Of a stretch of 64,000 nt of DNA, positions 22,983 through 34,477 are shown piece by piece. Within the stretch, counting starts at the first letter, position 1. Each line of letters opens with the position of its first letter. The notes under the pieces were generated by a model, which was not told the origin of the DNA, made no database searches, and saw only the letters and a program-made list of their open reading frames with translations. Location: positions 477,552,900 through 477,616,899 of the forward strand of contig NC_081406.1 in NCBI RefSeq assembly GCF_030272615.1, in the 5' to 3' direction. The stretch is from Cryptomeria japonica (Eukaryota; Streptophyta; Pinopsida; Cupressales; Cupressaceae). Position numbers and translations under genes: made by a program.

Positions 22983-23824
22983 CTAAATTCTGAGTTTTTC
23001 TTTCCTTCTTTCTAACTTCATCTTTTGTTCTGTAATAGACAAGTCTTCTTTCATGATAACTGCTTGATCTTCATTGTGTTCCTTACTTGATGTAGTAGAT
23101 AAGACATCTGGACCCCATTCATACTCATTGGAATATGTTTCTGAATCCTGATCTAAGATTACTCCACTATACCATACTGGAATGTCGTATGGTGCAAAAG
23201 GTTCTCTAATTTCTGTCATCTCTATTTTTACTGCTTCTGGAATATCTTGTTCAAATTTTACATTTGTTTGACAAGATTTTTCTTCACCTTTGATGGTAAT
23301 CTCCTCTTCTTTCTTTTCATGTTCCTCTTGCTTCTTTTGTTTATTGGTTACTGTTTCAATCGCTTGATGTAGCTTTTCTTGCCAATTTTCTTGTTTAGAA
23401 ACTGATTTCTTTCTCCACTTTTGTTGTTGATGATTATGTTGCTTTTGATTTAATTTTAGATATCCCAACCTAGATTTATCTTCTGTGGATTGTGAGTGTA
23501 GACAAATAGGTTCTGAAATACCTTGATGTTGCTTACCAATTGGTCCTTTTCCTTCATATCCCATCTTTTGCATGATTTCATATGCTTTGCCATATTGTTT
23601 TATGGGAATATTGACTTCTACTACTATTGCTATAGTTGTATCTTCATCCTTGTACAACCAACCAAGAATGTCTTTGTCTTCATTTTCCTCTTCAAGAGTT
23701 CCAGCACTAACAAACATTCCTTTAACATATGTTTTGATTTTCCTGATGTCTTTGATTGAATATCTGTAGGCTTTCCATATGACTTAGGGGAGAGTGGAAA
23801 ATTTTGCAAAGAATACTTTCCCAT
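22983..23824 (-). pseudogene. Element A G-patch segment of the polyprotein
   Basis: The minus strand reads YEIMQKMGYEGKGPIGKQHQ with a following GI. This is a G-patch-like pattern of spaced glycines with an aromatic residue after KMG. It sits between protease and RT, where other Tat-type elements carry such a segment, and is followed by a Lys/Glu/Gln-rich helix. G-patch motifs bind RNA or stimulate RNA helicases, but its role in retrotransposons is not settled. A frameshift near 23715 separates it from the upstream piece (23824-23630). Confidence 0.6.
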
Positions 23825-23938
23825 TCCTTCATCATTTAATTTGAGATTTTCTTCAAAAGTTTCCCATAAATTTTCTTGAATTTCTTTGGTAGGATATACT
23901 GATTCTCTGTTATGTGGAACTCTTGTATCTTGTGTTGG

Positions 23939-25438
23939 CTACAAATTATTGCAATATTGACTGGAATCTGCTATTATAGTGATTTCTTTTCCTTCACGAG
24001 GGAATTTCACACATTGATGATATGTAGAAGGAATTGCTTGCATCTTGTGAATCCATGGTCTTCCTAGAAGAATGTTGTAAGAGAGGTTCAAATCTAGAAC
24101 TTGACACAATGTATCCCTTTCCACAGGTCCTATCCTTATTGGTAGCACAACAGTTCCTTTAGAAGAATGTTTTGCTTCATCATAAGCCTTGATGGTTATT
24201 TTCTTTTTCGGGTCTACTGCATTCTCTGAATATCCCAAAGCCTTTATCAAACTTAATGCACAAATGTTTAAGCCATCTCCTCCATCTATGAACACACATT
24301 TGACATGAGTTTTATTAATTGAGACTTCAACATGTAAGGGAGAATTGTGAGGATGTTGTAAGGATGCATCATCATTTTCAGAAAATGATAAACAATGAGG
24401 AGCTACAAGGTGTCCTACCATGTTTTGGAACTGATCTACATCCAAGTCTTTTGAAACTGTTGTTTCCACTAAAGCTTTCTCCAAAATTTCCTTATGCATA
24501 GGTGAAACCTTGAGAAGTTCCAGAATTGATATTTGAGCGGGTATTCTTTGTAATTGCTCTACTAAATTGTATTGTTGTGATGTGGATGTTGAGTCTTTTG
24601 CTATACCTGGAAAAGTAACCTTTTCTTTTCTTCTTGTGATAACATTGATTGGTTCTGAAGATGGATTTTTGTAAATAATGATCACATTTACCACATCATC
24701 GTATTTATAAGTGTATTTCACTTTGGCTTTTCCTTTGTCATCTTTTAATTGGGACAATTCACCTTTGTCATAATTCGGAAGTGGAGTTTTGAGAGCCAAG
24801 TGTGATTTGTTTGTCTTATGGCTATCCACTGTGATGGTTCCATTATTGATTAGATCTTGGATAAGGTGTTTCAATCTCTGACAATCATTTGTTAGGTGTC
24901 CTTTATTTCGATGATAATTGCAAAAATGATTGTCATTCCACCAATTGGGCTTGACTGGCGGTTCATAACTTCTTTCTTTTGGTAAAACAATCAATTTGTT
25001 GGCAAGAAGAGTTTTTAGAATTGATTCCAAAGATTCTCCAATGTTTGTGAATTTCCTCCGAGGATTGGAGAAAAAGGACTTGGCTTTATGGTTTTCTGGA
25101 TTGTTATTGCTTGGGTTTTGACTTGATAGATTAAAAATTGGTTGTTGTTGTGAAGTAGTACTATTATCGTCATTCCCTTCATTGCTGACATTCCTATTCT
25201 TTGACCAGAACTTGGGTTTGTCATTGTTGTTGTTATTGTTGTTGTATGAATTATTGTAAAGTTTTAGCTCTCCTTTCTTTACCATTGTGTTCTCTATTTT
25301 CAGACCATTCTCGATCATTTTGGCAAAAGAGGGAGGACATTGCATCCCTAGTCGATAACTCATTTCACTGATAAGATTATCAATGAATATGTCCATTTTT
25401 TCTTGATCAGGTACATCTCGGGGATACCTATTAAACAT
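23939..25438 (-). pseudogene. Element A Gag C-terminal part and aspartic protease
   Basis: A 499-residue open stretch. Near the start it continues the Gag domain (MFNRYPRDVPDQEKMDIFID, then SEMSYRLGMQCPPSF) and runs through an Asn-rich linker. It then shows a zinc-knuckle-like CNYHRNKGHLTNDCQRLKHL. The C-terminal 130 residues form the protease: VFIDGGDGLNICALSLIKAL holds the active-site Asp-Gly-Gly, and ILLGRPWIHKMQAIPSTYHQ is the conserved flap-end block. The protease would cut the polyprotein. It ends in a stop at 23939-23941 before the G-patch segment. It is in the same frame as the upstream gag, separated only by stops. Confidence 0.85.
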
Positions 25439-25450
25439 GTGTTTCCATCA

Positions 25451-26332
25451 TTATAAGAAAATCATAAAGGATTCACCATTCTTTTGTTTAACATTGCAGA
25501 GATCCAACATTGTTATTTCATTCCTTATATTGTAGGAGTATTGTGAAATAAACCTATTCACAAGTTCTTCAAAGGATTTGATTCCAAATGGTAATCTTGA
25601 AAACCACTCCATTGATTGTCCATTTAAGCTCCTAGGAAAAAGATGCATAAGGTAAGTTTCATCGTGAGAAAATTCCATGCTCATAGTACAAAACTCCCTA
25701 ATGTGATCTTGAGGATCAGATTTTCCATCGTATTTGTCATATTTAGGAATCCCGCAATGTTGTGGAAATGGTATCATATTCAAATTTTTATCGAATTGAT
25801 ATGGGCATATATCTTCTAATTAATACTTCTTGGAGCTTGTCCCATTTTGTATGTCTTGTATCTGTTGTTGTAGAGTTTGTATTTGTTGAGTAAGGTTTGA
25901 CAATGGATTACACACATAGTTTCTCCTTGTTTCTTTGTGAGTTCTCTTATCACTATGCTCTTTTCTTTTGTCATCCTTTTCTTTCCTTGTTTCTTCATTA
26001 CTTTCATTGTTCACATCTTCATTATTTGGCTCATCTATGTTTTGGGTGTTACTTGCCTCCGCATCTTGTTTCAAGATTTCTATGTTAAAGTCTTGTGGTA
26101 ATTTAGCTCCAGATTTTGCCAACATCAAGAGATATTTTTCTTTTTGTTTTGCCAACAATTTTTCCATTAACCTATCAAATTTGAAATCTTTCTCAAGGTC
26201 TCTAATGGTGCTATTGACTGCTTCTTCATCAACAACGGTAAATCCAAAAGTGTGGAATATAGGATTATCTTCTTCCTCCATTTGTTGTTGTTTTCTAAGT
26301 TGTTCATGTTGGGCTCTAGTCCAAACTAGCAT
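25451..26332 (-). pseudogene. Element A Gag N-terminal part
   Basis: ATG at 26332 on the minus strand opens a frame rich in Glu, Lys and Gln (170 residues). A stop at 25820-25822 is followed in the same frame by the core Gag fold (PKYDKYDGKSDPQDHIREFC, MHLFPRSLNGQSMEWFSRLP, SFEELVNRFISQYSYNI). Gag builds the particle that packages element RNA. Two adjacent stops at about 25450 precede the next in-frame part. The start lies about 2 kb (not counting B) from the primer site, the long leader usual for Ogre-like elements. Confidence 0.8.
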
Positions 26333-28144
26333 GTGATTATTTCAAAGTTGTTGAAAGTTCCAAAGGATAAAGTCAATAGGTGATTGTTGGTTTAGGAAGA
26401 TATGCCTTGTTGATTTTACTGCTATTGTTTGTTCATTGGGATAAGTCTCTTTGTTGAAAAGTACGTCTTTGCAAAATTTCACCGTCAAATTCTGTACCGC
26501 AGCCACGTAGGTAGTGATGAAAATGGTGTAGGAATGTCCTATGTTTCAATAAGATCTTGCGATTGATATACACAAATCTTATCCTTTACTAAGTAGCTTT
26601 ATAATTGGGTTTTCTTTTCTTAAGGTGATACTTAAAAGTCATATAACCATTTGGCAATTCACAAGTTTGTTTGATTCCAATGTTGGTGCAATTCTAGTTT
26701 TGATATAATCTAGGTTCAAAATAGGAAAGATATATCCAAGATTAGGAACCTAGTATAGATTGATCAAGCTTCGTGATAGAGGATTTGATTATCCTGATGA
26801 GAGACTTGACAAGGATGTTGATTTTTGCACTTAAGATGGTTGAATCAATAGCTTGTTGAATGTTGATGTTTATAGAAGTTTTTGGGAATAACCTGTTGGA
26901 TTAGTGACCTAGTTGTTTGAGCTAGTTTTGAAAATACGTGATGGTTTTGAGAATTATTTTGATATTAATGTTTTGACACTTTGATTTTGATCTGGTATTT
27001 CAAGTGTTGGAAAGCTTTTTGTATTACCCTTTTGATCACACTTTTTCAATAATTTGTTGGATTTTTGCTCTCTTGTAGATGATAATTTTCTACAATTTTT
27101 GACCATTTGGAACATGTTACAAACATAGAAGACACAATGTTTAATAAACAAAATGCATAAGCAAGTACAATCCCTATGGCAGGCTGAGACAATAGTTGTT
27201 GAATCTCACATGGGGTTTCCCCCGAGGCTACGCTTTCAAAGCGGATATTTAGATGCTTGACCCCACTGGCTCCACCCTTGACACTCACTTCTTCGGGGCA
27301 GCCAAGCACTAGTTTCCATGAAAAATCCCCATGGCAAACTTTATATCTCTACTAGGAACCATATGTATGTGAGCTACTTCAGAGGTCTGACCTCCTGCGC
27401 CAACAATTAGAAGGATTTTGGCAACTAGTACAAGTGGTTTTTAGTAAAGGCTTCCAGTCATGTGGCCATACATGCGGCACTTTCAGCTCTGTAAATACAT
27501 AAGGTTCCTAGCCTATAGAGGTTATGCTCCATAGGGTTTATGGGGAAACATAGTGTCAGTATGAACTTATCAGCACATGTTGTTTGGGACTTTCATCATA
27601 AACACAATTTATTTAGAGTGGACTGGAAGGACTTGGTATTAGCCTATTTCCACTTTACGTTGTTCCCCTCTCATTGGCCCCCTCAAGGTAGCTCGAGAAG
27701 GCAGGCCCTCTAAAGGATTTAATTGCTTGAAAGTAAAGAAAGCGTAAAAGAGTGGGTTTGGATTTTTGGTCACCCAATTAAGGGGAGAGCATATACCTAC
27801 CACTTTCAAGACATGGAATATAAGTGTTCTTTCTAACATTTTCAAAGCAATTGTTGGCTAAGTCCTATTTGGAGATGTTGCTCCAACAAGCATGATGTTT
27901 ATTTTAGCCCTTTTAAAAGTCTATGTACAACTATTTAAGAGAAAATACTAAAAATGCAAGTTGCATACTGTCAATTCATCCTCTTAGTTAAACTAGATGA
28001 ACAAGATATGATATGTTACTTCCCAAAACAAGGCTTTTAATTAACTAGATGATGAAATTCATAAAATTTGCCTTAAATACCATCTTGCACATACATGCTA
28101 GTAATCTGAAAAATTTGATTTCTTGGACATTCGGACTTGTAAGA

Positions 28145-28265
28145 AATCTTTTGTCAGTTTGTAAATAGAAGTGCTAATCTAACACATGCCCTACCTTTTT
28201 GTTCAAAGGGGGCTAACCTCTAGGTCAAAAGCGCTAACCTAGACTACAAAAGTGCTACTCTAAAA
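28145..28265 (-). repeat. Leader tandem array, part split off by element B
   Basis: Degenerate units around AAAGCGCTAACCTA (for example tcaaaagcgctaacctagac). The array resumes at 36022-36180 on the other side of element B, which shows that B landed inside it. Confidence 0.7.
28261..28265. repeat. Target duplication of element B, left
   Basis: TAAAA, identical to 36002-36006. Confidence 0.9.
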
Positions 28266-29349
28266 TGTTGGCATTTTTTATGTTTATGTTGTGATTGTCA
28301 TTGATGGAGACACACTTGTATTGAGATCCCCTTTATATGTATGAGCTCATGCTCAACCAGTATTTGTTCCAACCGGTATGTTGTATTCTAGTCTTTATAC
28401 TAGTAGTGATTTTGTAGAATGTGTTTTCTAGTCTGAAGTGGCATGTCAACCCCAAGTGGTTCGTAGATCACAAATGGTATGAGGGAGCAAAGCGGCACAA
28501 CACATTCTTACCAGTCTTCATTTTTGTCAAACTGGCAACCGGTATTTTGTATGAACAGGTAATACTCTGTGATGAGTTACCAACCAATATTTTGTGATGA
28601 GTTACCATCCACTGATTGTTTGATGGTGCCGACATCTAAACGGTGCTTTAAAAGGACATCATGTCTAGGGTTTTAGGGTGTTGCAAAAAAGGGTTAATGT
28701 TGAGCTAGGGTTTAAGGTGGATGTTGAGTTGTTGGAAGAGTGATCTTATCTCAGAAGATCGAGTTGTAACTAAGAGAGAGATAAAGAAGACTGAAGTAAT
28801 GCTGGAATGCATTAGCTGTGAGCAATACTGGATCTAACAAAGCAGTTTGTGCTATTAGATAGATCAAACACTTGTTGATTACTCACATCTTTAACAAGTC
28901 AGTAGCCCCTAACCGGGTAGGCCTCAAAGCCTATGTAAAATCCTCTAACAAGGTGGTTCACACATGTGAATCTAAAATCCTCTAACAAGGTAGTCTTTAA
29001 TCGGACTTATCTCCTAATAGAGATTGAGATTCCTAACAGGATCTATTCTGGTGAAGAACATTGTAAGACCTTAACTAGTCTAACCTTAACCGGTCTAGTT
29101 TCTATTCTGCAGATAGTGACTTGTGAGTTTCATCTCACCATGGTTTTTCCCAGTTGGGTTTCCATGTCAAATATCTTGTGTTATGGTTGTATTTCTTTTG
29201 TGGGTGAATGTTTTATTCGCATTTTGGTTTGTATGTATGGTAACTGGTTTGACTATCAGACTGCTTTACCGGTTTATCTTTAGACTGTGTAAGTGTTTTA
29301 GTGCAAAGACTTTTGGCATGCTAATTCACCCCCCTCTTAGTATTCATCA
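28266..29349 (+). repeat. Element B 5' LTR
   Basis: Contains a hairpin-forming block caccatggtttttccc ... gggtttccatg (29136-29167) and ends ctaattcacccccctcttag plus tattcatca. Confidence 0.9.
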
Positions 29350-29351
29350 AT

Positions 29352-29363
29352 TGGTATCAGAGC
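29352..29363 (+). other. Element B primer binding site
   Basis: TGGTATCAGAGC, complementary to the 3' end of initiator-Met tRNA, two bases after the LTR end. Confidence 0.9.
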
Positions 29364-29400
29364 CAACCTTTCTATAAGTTTAACCACTTGGAAAGAGATA

Positions 29401-30675
29401 TGGGGGAGTAAACCTTGAGGGAACTTACTCAACGGCTCACTAAGTCTGAGCAAGCCTATGATGATCTTATGGTCAAATACAAGGCATCTCAAGCAAAAAG
29501 AAGAGAACATGCAGAAAGGCTGATGGAACTATCTGAAAGTAGTTCTGAAGATGAAGCTAACATGGAAGCTATGATTGCTAAAGTGAATAAGCTGAATGAT
29601 TCAAACTCCAATATGAGAAAGGAGTTGGAAGGACTAACTATTTGGTTCAGTCAAGAGCTTGAGAACCGAAGAAAAGATGAAGATCTGGTAAAAGATAGAT
29701 CATGAGATCTCCAAGTTGAAACATGAGATTAGTGCACTAACTGCTCGCCTTCATGAGAGTAGAATGGAAAAAGAAGACATGCAAGGAGAATTGAACATTG
29801 CCATCTCTGAAAATGCAAGTCTTATGGAGACAAACACTGCTATTTCCAAAGAACTCTTTGAGTCAAAGGAAATACTTGCTAAGTTTGGCAAAAGTACAGT
29901 CAAGCTAGAGCAAAAGCTTGAGTCATCTAGACCGGCAAAGAATACCAATGATCTTGGTTTTTCTGGACATGAGGAAGGAGAATCCTTAGGAACAAATGGT
30001 GAAGCATCAAAGAAGCAACTAGCACTCAAAGGAAAAGGTAAGAAAAAATTCAAACCTGTTTGCTTTAACTATCTTAAAGAAGGACACACTACCAATGTAT
30101 GTAGGAGCAAAGCCTACAATAATTTTCCTTATTTTATCAACAATGTACCTAGATTCAATAAGTTCAATGGTCATTGTTATGCATGCAACAAGTTTGGGCA
30201 TAGAGCATTTGAATGCAGGTCTGTAGTGGATAACACTGGAAGATATCCTCAGAGGACCCAAGGAACTGGTCCTGAATCTTTTATGAGCCAGAACCACAAC
30301 TGATTTAATGACTTCAATCATTAGTCAAGAAGTGGTGGTCATCAAGTGGCAACCAGATGGAGAGAAAGTTGTATGATCTGTCATGGTCATGGTCAGACTA
30401 TTGCAACATGCAGAAGGAAGATTGGAAACATGTACAATGGACCTTGGAGAGCACCTGGACTTGTTTGCTATCACTGCAACAAACCGAGTCACATTGCAAG
30501 ATTCTGCAGAAGCAGAAAAAGTATATCTGATGATATATCGGTCACTCAGGAAGGAGAAATAGATGTTGAAAAAGTTCAAGGAGACATGAAGAGAACATGG
30601 AAGAAGAAACCAACAATGTTGGAAGAGGAACCGGTTTCTGCACCTAGTGTGAAAATATCAGAACCGGCAAACTAA
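29401..30675 (+). pseudogene. Element B ORF1: coiled-coil protein with four zinc knuckles
   Basis: An ATG at 29401 is followed after two codons by a stop, then by a long predicted coiled coil (TQRLTKSEQAYDDLMVKYKA and on). A frameshift near 29705 moves to the frame that continues to 30303, and the reading resumes at about 30346 after stops. Four knuckle-like motifs follow: CFNYLKEGHTTNVC (second Cys replaced by Tyr), CYACNKFGHRAFEC (canonical), CMICHGHGQTIATC (His replaced by Gln) and CYHCNKPSHIARFC (canonical). Zinc knuckles bind RNA in Gag. The N-terminal Gag fold seen in elements E and F is missing, so this looks like the rear half of a Sirevirus Gag. It is broken in this copy. Confidence 0.75.
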
Positions 30676-31118
30676 GCCTCAAAGGCTTAGGGGGAGAAAA
30701 TGGCAAAATGCTTTCGAACCCCCGGTTAACACCAGTAAAACACCTTAACTGGTATGCTATACCTATCGCTTGGCAGAAGACCGAAAATGGTAAAAAGGCA
30801 AATTAGGGTTTACACCCTAATAGAGGAACATTAATGATGGTAGGTGAGAGACATGTATAAATGCATTTTTCAAATCATTTCTCACTATCTATTTTTGAGC
30901 AAAGAAAAGTTTTCAAGTGCAGAGCAAAGAAAAGGCGATTTGAGCTGAGATTTCAAGAAATTGGATAACCTTGAAAGAGATTCAAATCTAGTTTGCAAGC
31001 GGTAGTGGAGAACTCAAAGCGGTGATTCAGCATCCGATAGAGAGCAAAGTAAAGCAGATTCAGGAAGCCCTAAATTCGCGTTTGAAAGGTATTTTTTGTG
31101 TTCTTGAAATACTCTTCA
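30676..31118 (+). promoter_or_regulatory. Gap between ORF1 and ORF2 with possible internal promoter
   Basis: There is no open frame here. A TATA-like ATGTATAAATGC lies at about 30851-30862, followed by an A/G-rich stretch (gagcaaagaaaagttttcaag) and about 250 bases up to the ORF2 ATG at 31119. The layout resembles a small promoter plus 5' leader, suggesting ORF2 may be transcribed on its own. This is inference from one motif. Confidence 0.3.
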
Positions 31119-34100
31119 ATGGCTTCCGCATCTCATACTAGTTCAAGCACATCTATTGAGTCAGAAAGTTTCATTCAAAGGAAGTCCAAGTATAATGCTT
31201 TGTCACAAGTTCTAGCTAGAGTCATAGTCGAAGGAATTTCAGATTATATTGATTGTAAGATAGAAGACCTAGGGTCCTTAGCCATTCATACTCAATTAGG
31301 TCTATTTTGCGGAAAGGACAAAAGGATCAAACTAGAGTTCAGTATCTTAGAGAAGAAGAAACTCCATAATGTGGTATATTTTTTGGAAGACTTCACAGAG
31401 GATCACATCAGGATCATCTTGAGCAGAGTCCATGGTGACAAGATGTACCTGGAGAGAATGCATGATATCATGCTTGAGGCAATTCATGCAGTCACCAGTT
31501 TCTGCAACACAGGGGAAGTGCTAGCCCTGAGAATAGTAAGCAAAATGAAAATGACCAAGCTCACCGGTTCAACAAGTGATTCACGAGGTATGACAGTTAA
31601 TCCTATCAAGGATGAACTGGTAAAATACGCTTGCATGGTGATAGGCTACAGAACCTTCTCAGCCAGCAGGATTAATTATGTATCTGCTGCAGTGGTAAAT
31701 GCTGCTTACCGAATGATTAAAGAGGATAAATCATTTGACATATGCACCGGTATGCAGAGGCAACTCCTGTTAAATCTTAAGGAAATCAAAAAGGACAATT
31801 CATTGAGATTTAAGTTTGGACAACTACTGGTAGGGTTGTTTTTCTATTTCCAAGGCTACTTTTCGGGTGTAGGAGATGTCCAGTGGTCCCCTGACCAACT
31901 GGTAACCAAGCAAATAAAGGAAAGTGTGCAAGCCATTAGAACTGGCTACCTTGAGGTACTGAACAAATACTTTGATGAGTTCAGAAGAAAGATGAGCCAG
32001 AGGTTATGAATCTCAGGTGACATAGTGAAGAAATATGAAGATGACATCTATTTCACTATTCAGGTGGACAAATGTCTAATGGAGGCTACTGATCTTAGAA
32101 TGGAGGAAGTGGAGCCTATGGGCTATGAGGTCATGTTTGAAATGCTGGAAGGGTATGCTTCAACCCTTATTGCCTCACCTCTTGATCCAAAGGCTAAGCA
32201 AACTGGAACCTACTTGGAGAGGATCGCACCAGTTGAAGAACCATCGGTGAAGAAGGGAAAAGAACTGGCAGCTAAGAAAGCTAAGGCAATGCCTGTAGCA
32301 TCAACACCAGCTACCACTATGACTCCAAGAGTGACCAAGCAGTCATCGGCAAAGAAGAAACTGGAGGTAACACCAGTAAAAGTCTTCGAAAGGAAGAGGA
32401 AGACTAAGGCAAATGAACCGGACTCTAAAGAAACCGAATCTAATGAACAGCCAAAGAAGGCTAGATAGACCAAGAAGATGAAGAAGAATGAACCGGCAAC
32501 ATTCGCACCAGTAAATATAGATATCTCCTCTTACAAACCTTTGACACATTGTCAAAGAACAGTAAAGAATATTAGGAGAAAGTTACTTCATGATTTAATA
32601 GATTATTATGATGAATTCAATAGTGAAGAAAAAGATGAAGTACTATAGGAAATCATTCTTTATTTATGTAAAAATGACTGGTCACCATCAGAGATTAAAT
32701 CTCAGACACCGGATTCATTATTTAAAGCATTGGATAAAAAATGGTGCATTGCCATTAAAAAGGAACAAGAGATTAGGGAGAAAAATTTTGCACAGTACTT
32801 CCCTGAACTCTCAAATTCAGAATTATTTGATGTATTGGATCAAAATAAAGGTCTCTTCTTCACAAGGAGAAGAAGACTCTAGTTGTTGGAGGGGAGAGTT
32901 GATGATGTAGAAAAGGATACACATCAACACATGGCCCATGCTATCAGCTTTCACAAAGCTCGAATGGTCAACCTCCAAGCGGAAAAGGAACCGGTTATTT
33001 CCAAACTGGATTAGGTTTTTGATGAGGAAGGAAACCTGGTGGAGGAACCAATCGACACCATAGATGTCGATGCCTTGGATATAGAAGATGTCACTCAGGA
33101 CATACCTTCTAAGGGAACTAAATAGGGGCAATAGGTTGATCAGGGTGGTGAACAAGCTGTGGACACACAACAAGCGGCAAAAAAATAGGAAGAGAAAAAG
33201 AAGAAGGATGAAGATGAGAAATAGAAAAAAGAGGAAGAGAAGAGAAAAGAGGAAGAGGAGAAAAGAAAATATGAAGAGAAGAAGAAGCAAGAAGAAGAAA
33301 GGAAGAAGAAAGAAGAAGAGGACAAGGAAGAAAAGAAGAAGAAGGAAGAAGAAGAAAAGAGGAAGAAGGAAGAGGAAGAAAAGAAGAAGAAAGAAGAGGA
33401 GAAGAAGAAGAAGGAAGAGGAAGAGAAGAAGAAAAAGGAAGAGGAAGAGAAGAAGAAGAAGGAAGAAGAAGAAAAGGAAGAGTAGAAGAGGAGAGTAGAG
33501 GAGAAGAAAAAGGAAGAGGAAGACAAGGAAGAAGAGAAGAGAAGAGAAGAGAAGTGAAAAAGAAGAAAGTTGAAGAAGCCAAGGAATGAGAAGCGGCAAA
33601 AAGCTCTCAGGTGGAGACTTCGAAGGCAACCGGAAGTCAACCCTCACTGGTTGATCTCTCTAGTCCTATCGATCTCCAATCTGCAAGTGAGTCAGACCTT
33701 ATGCAGAGCATCAAGGTTGCTCAAGAGCACCTTGAGATCATTCGCAGGAAAAAGGAACAGGACATCATTCAAGCAGCTCTAGACACACTTACCGGTTTAA
33801 TCCCCGGTACTAATATTCCTGACACTGATTCATCACTAGCAAAACTCAAACTTCTATGTACTATAGTGGATGATTAGGCGTAGGGTCTAGAAGAAGCAAC
33901 AGAGGCCAATGTAAAGAAAGAACACCAAAAGGCTCTTAATGTTGCTCTCGTGAAGAAATTAAATGAGCTTAGGACTGAACTGCTAAAGGATCAAAAGGAC
34001 ATAAGGAGTGCCTTGGATGAGGGAAACTTGCTACTCAGCAAAATTTGTCAACCTCATCTGTTCTATGATGATGTGCTAGCCAAGAAGAAACAACTTCAAA

Positions 34101-34477
34101 TGGACTTACAGTCCTACTTGAGCACATTCAAGACTCCTTACGACTCCTTTGCAGCATATGGGCAAACCGTTCGCCTGTTCTAGATCCAGTCAGCCAAGAT
34201 GGAGCAAGAGATCAGCACAAGGTCTAGGGATTTGCAGGAGCTTCAACTGGTATTACTTCCACGACTAAAAACTCTCCAAAAATGCTATCTAAACCTGGAT
34301 GCCCTGACAGTCACACAAGAACTAAGCACAATAGATGCCATGGAGGAACATGTATTACAAATGCAAACAGAGAAGGAAGTGGCGACCTCCCTACTTGAGT
34401 CCTGGTCTCTTTCCATGAAACAATTTTTGCAGGACTATAAAGCAGTTTTTGACAAGTATTATTCATTATTGTCATAA
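31119..34477 (+). pseudogene. Element B ORF2: large protein of unknown function
   Basis: From ATG 31119 one frame runs to about 33560, then shifts and continues to the TAA at 34475-34477, about 1,100 residues. I do not recognise it. Visible parts are a Ser/Thr-rich start, an alpha-helical region of about 290 residues without stops (to 32009), and a Pro/Lys/Thr-rich basic linker. A second helical region and a Lys/Glu run of about 130 residues (33170-33560) follow, likely a single long charged helix, then a C-terminal coiled coil with leucine spacing (33611-34477). The stops checked in the first frame are TGA 32007, then TAG at 32466, 32646, 32880, 33012, 33123 and 33132, all explained by CAG or CGA changing to a stop. 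It replaces the pol genes of a normal element. An envelope-like or captured host protein are both possible. Confidence 0.6.
33170..33590 (+). repeat. Near-pure homopurine tract (GAA/GAG-rich)
   Basis: About 400 bases of A and G with very few pyrimidines, encoding the Lys/Glu run of ORF2. Units of aagaagaag and gaggaagag alternate without a fixed period. Confidence 0.85.

Larger units (their letters stand above)
26333..28265 (-). other. Element A leader (5' untranslated)
   Basis: No gene with recognisable similarity. On the minus strand, 27310-27190 is GC-richer than its surroundings (gagccagtggggtcaagcat, then tatccgctttgaaagcgtag, then gcctcgggggaaacccc). It looks like the compact leader block of other gypsy elements and could fold. 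It is also open for 87 codons (27309-27046), probably by chance. Near 28145-28260 the leader enters an array of GCGCTAACCTA units that B interrupts. Confidence 0.55.

Noticed and set aside
27046-27309. 87-codon open frame on the minus strand as a small gene
   Set aside because: It lies in the expected leader of element A and coincides with a compact GC-rich block; more likely a structured untranslated region.
28966-29283. 105-codon open frame in the LTR of element B, repeated at 35617-35934
   Set aside because: It is repeated only because the LTR is. It spans the LTR hairpin, and no coding constraint is evident between the two copies.
32823-33647. Minus-strand open frames of Leu/Phe/Ser repeats, looking like a membrane protein
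   Set aside because: They are the complement of the homopurine tract that encodes the Lys/Glu run of ORF2 in element B.
31119-34477. Use of TAG as a sense codon (recoding) in ORF2 of element B
   Set aside because: Only TAG and TGA at sites where Gln or Arg fits are seen, but frameshifts also occur and the same pattern is found in clearly dead pol genes. Methylation-driven decay is simpler.
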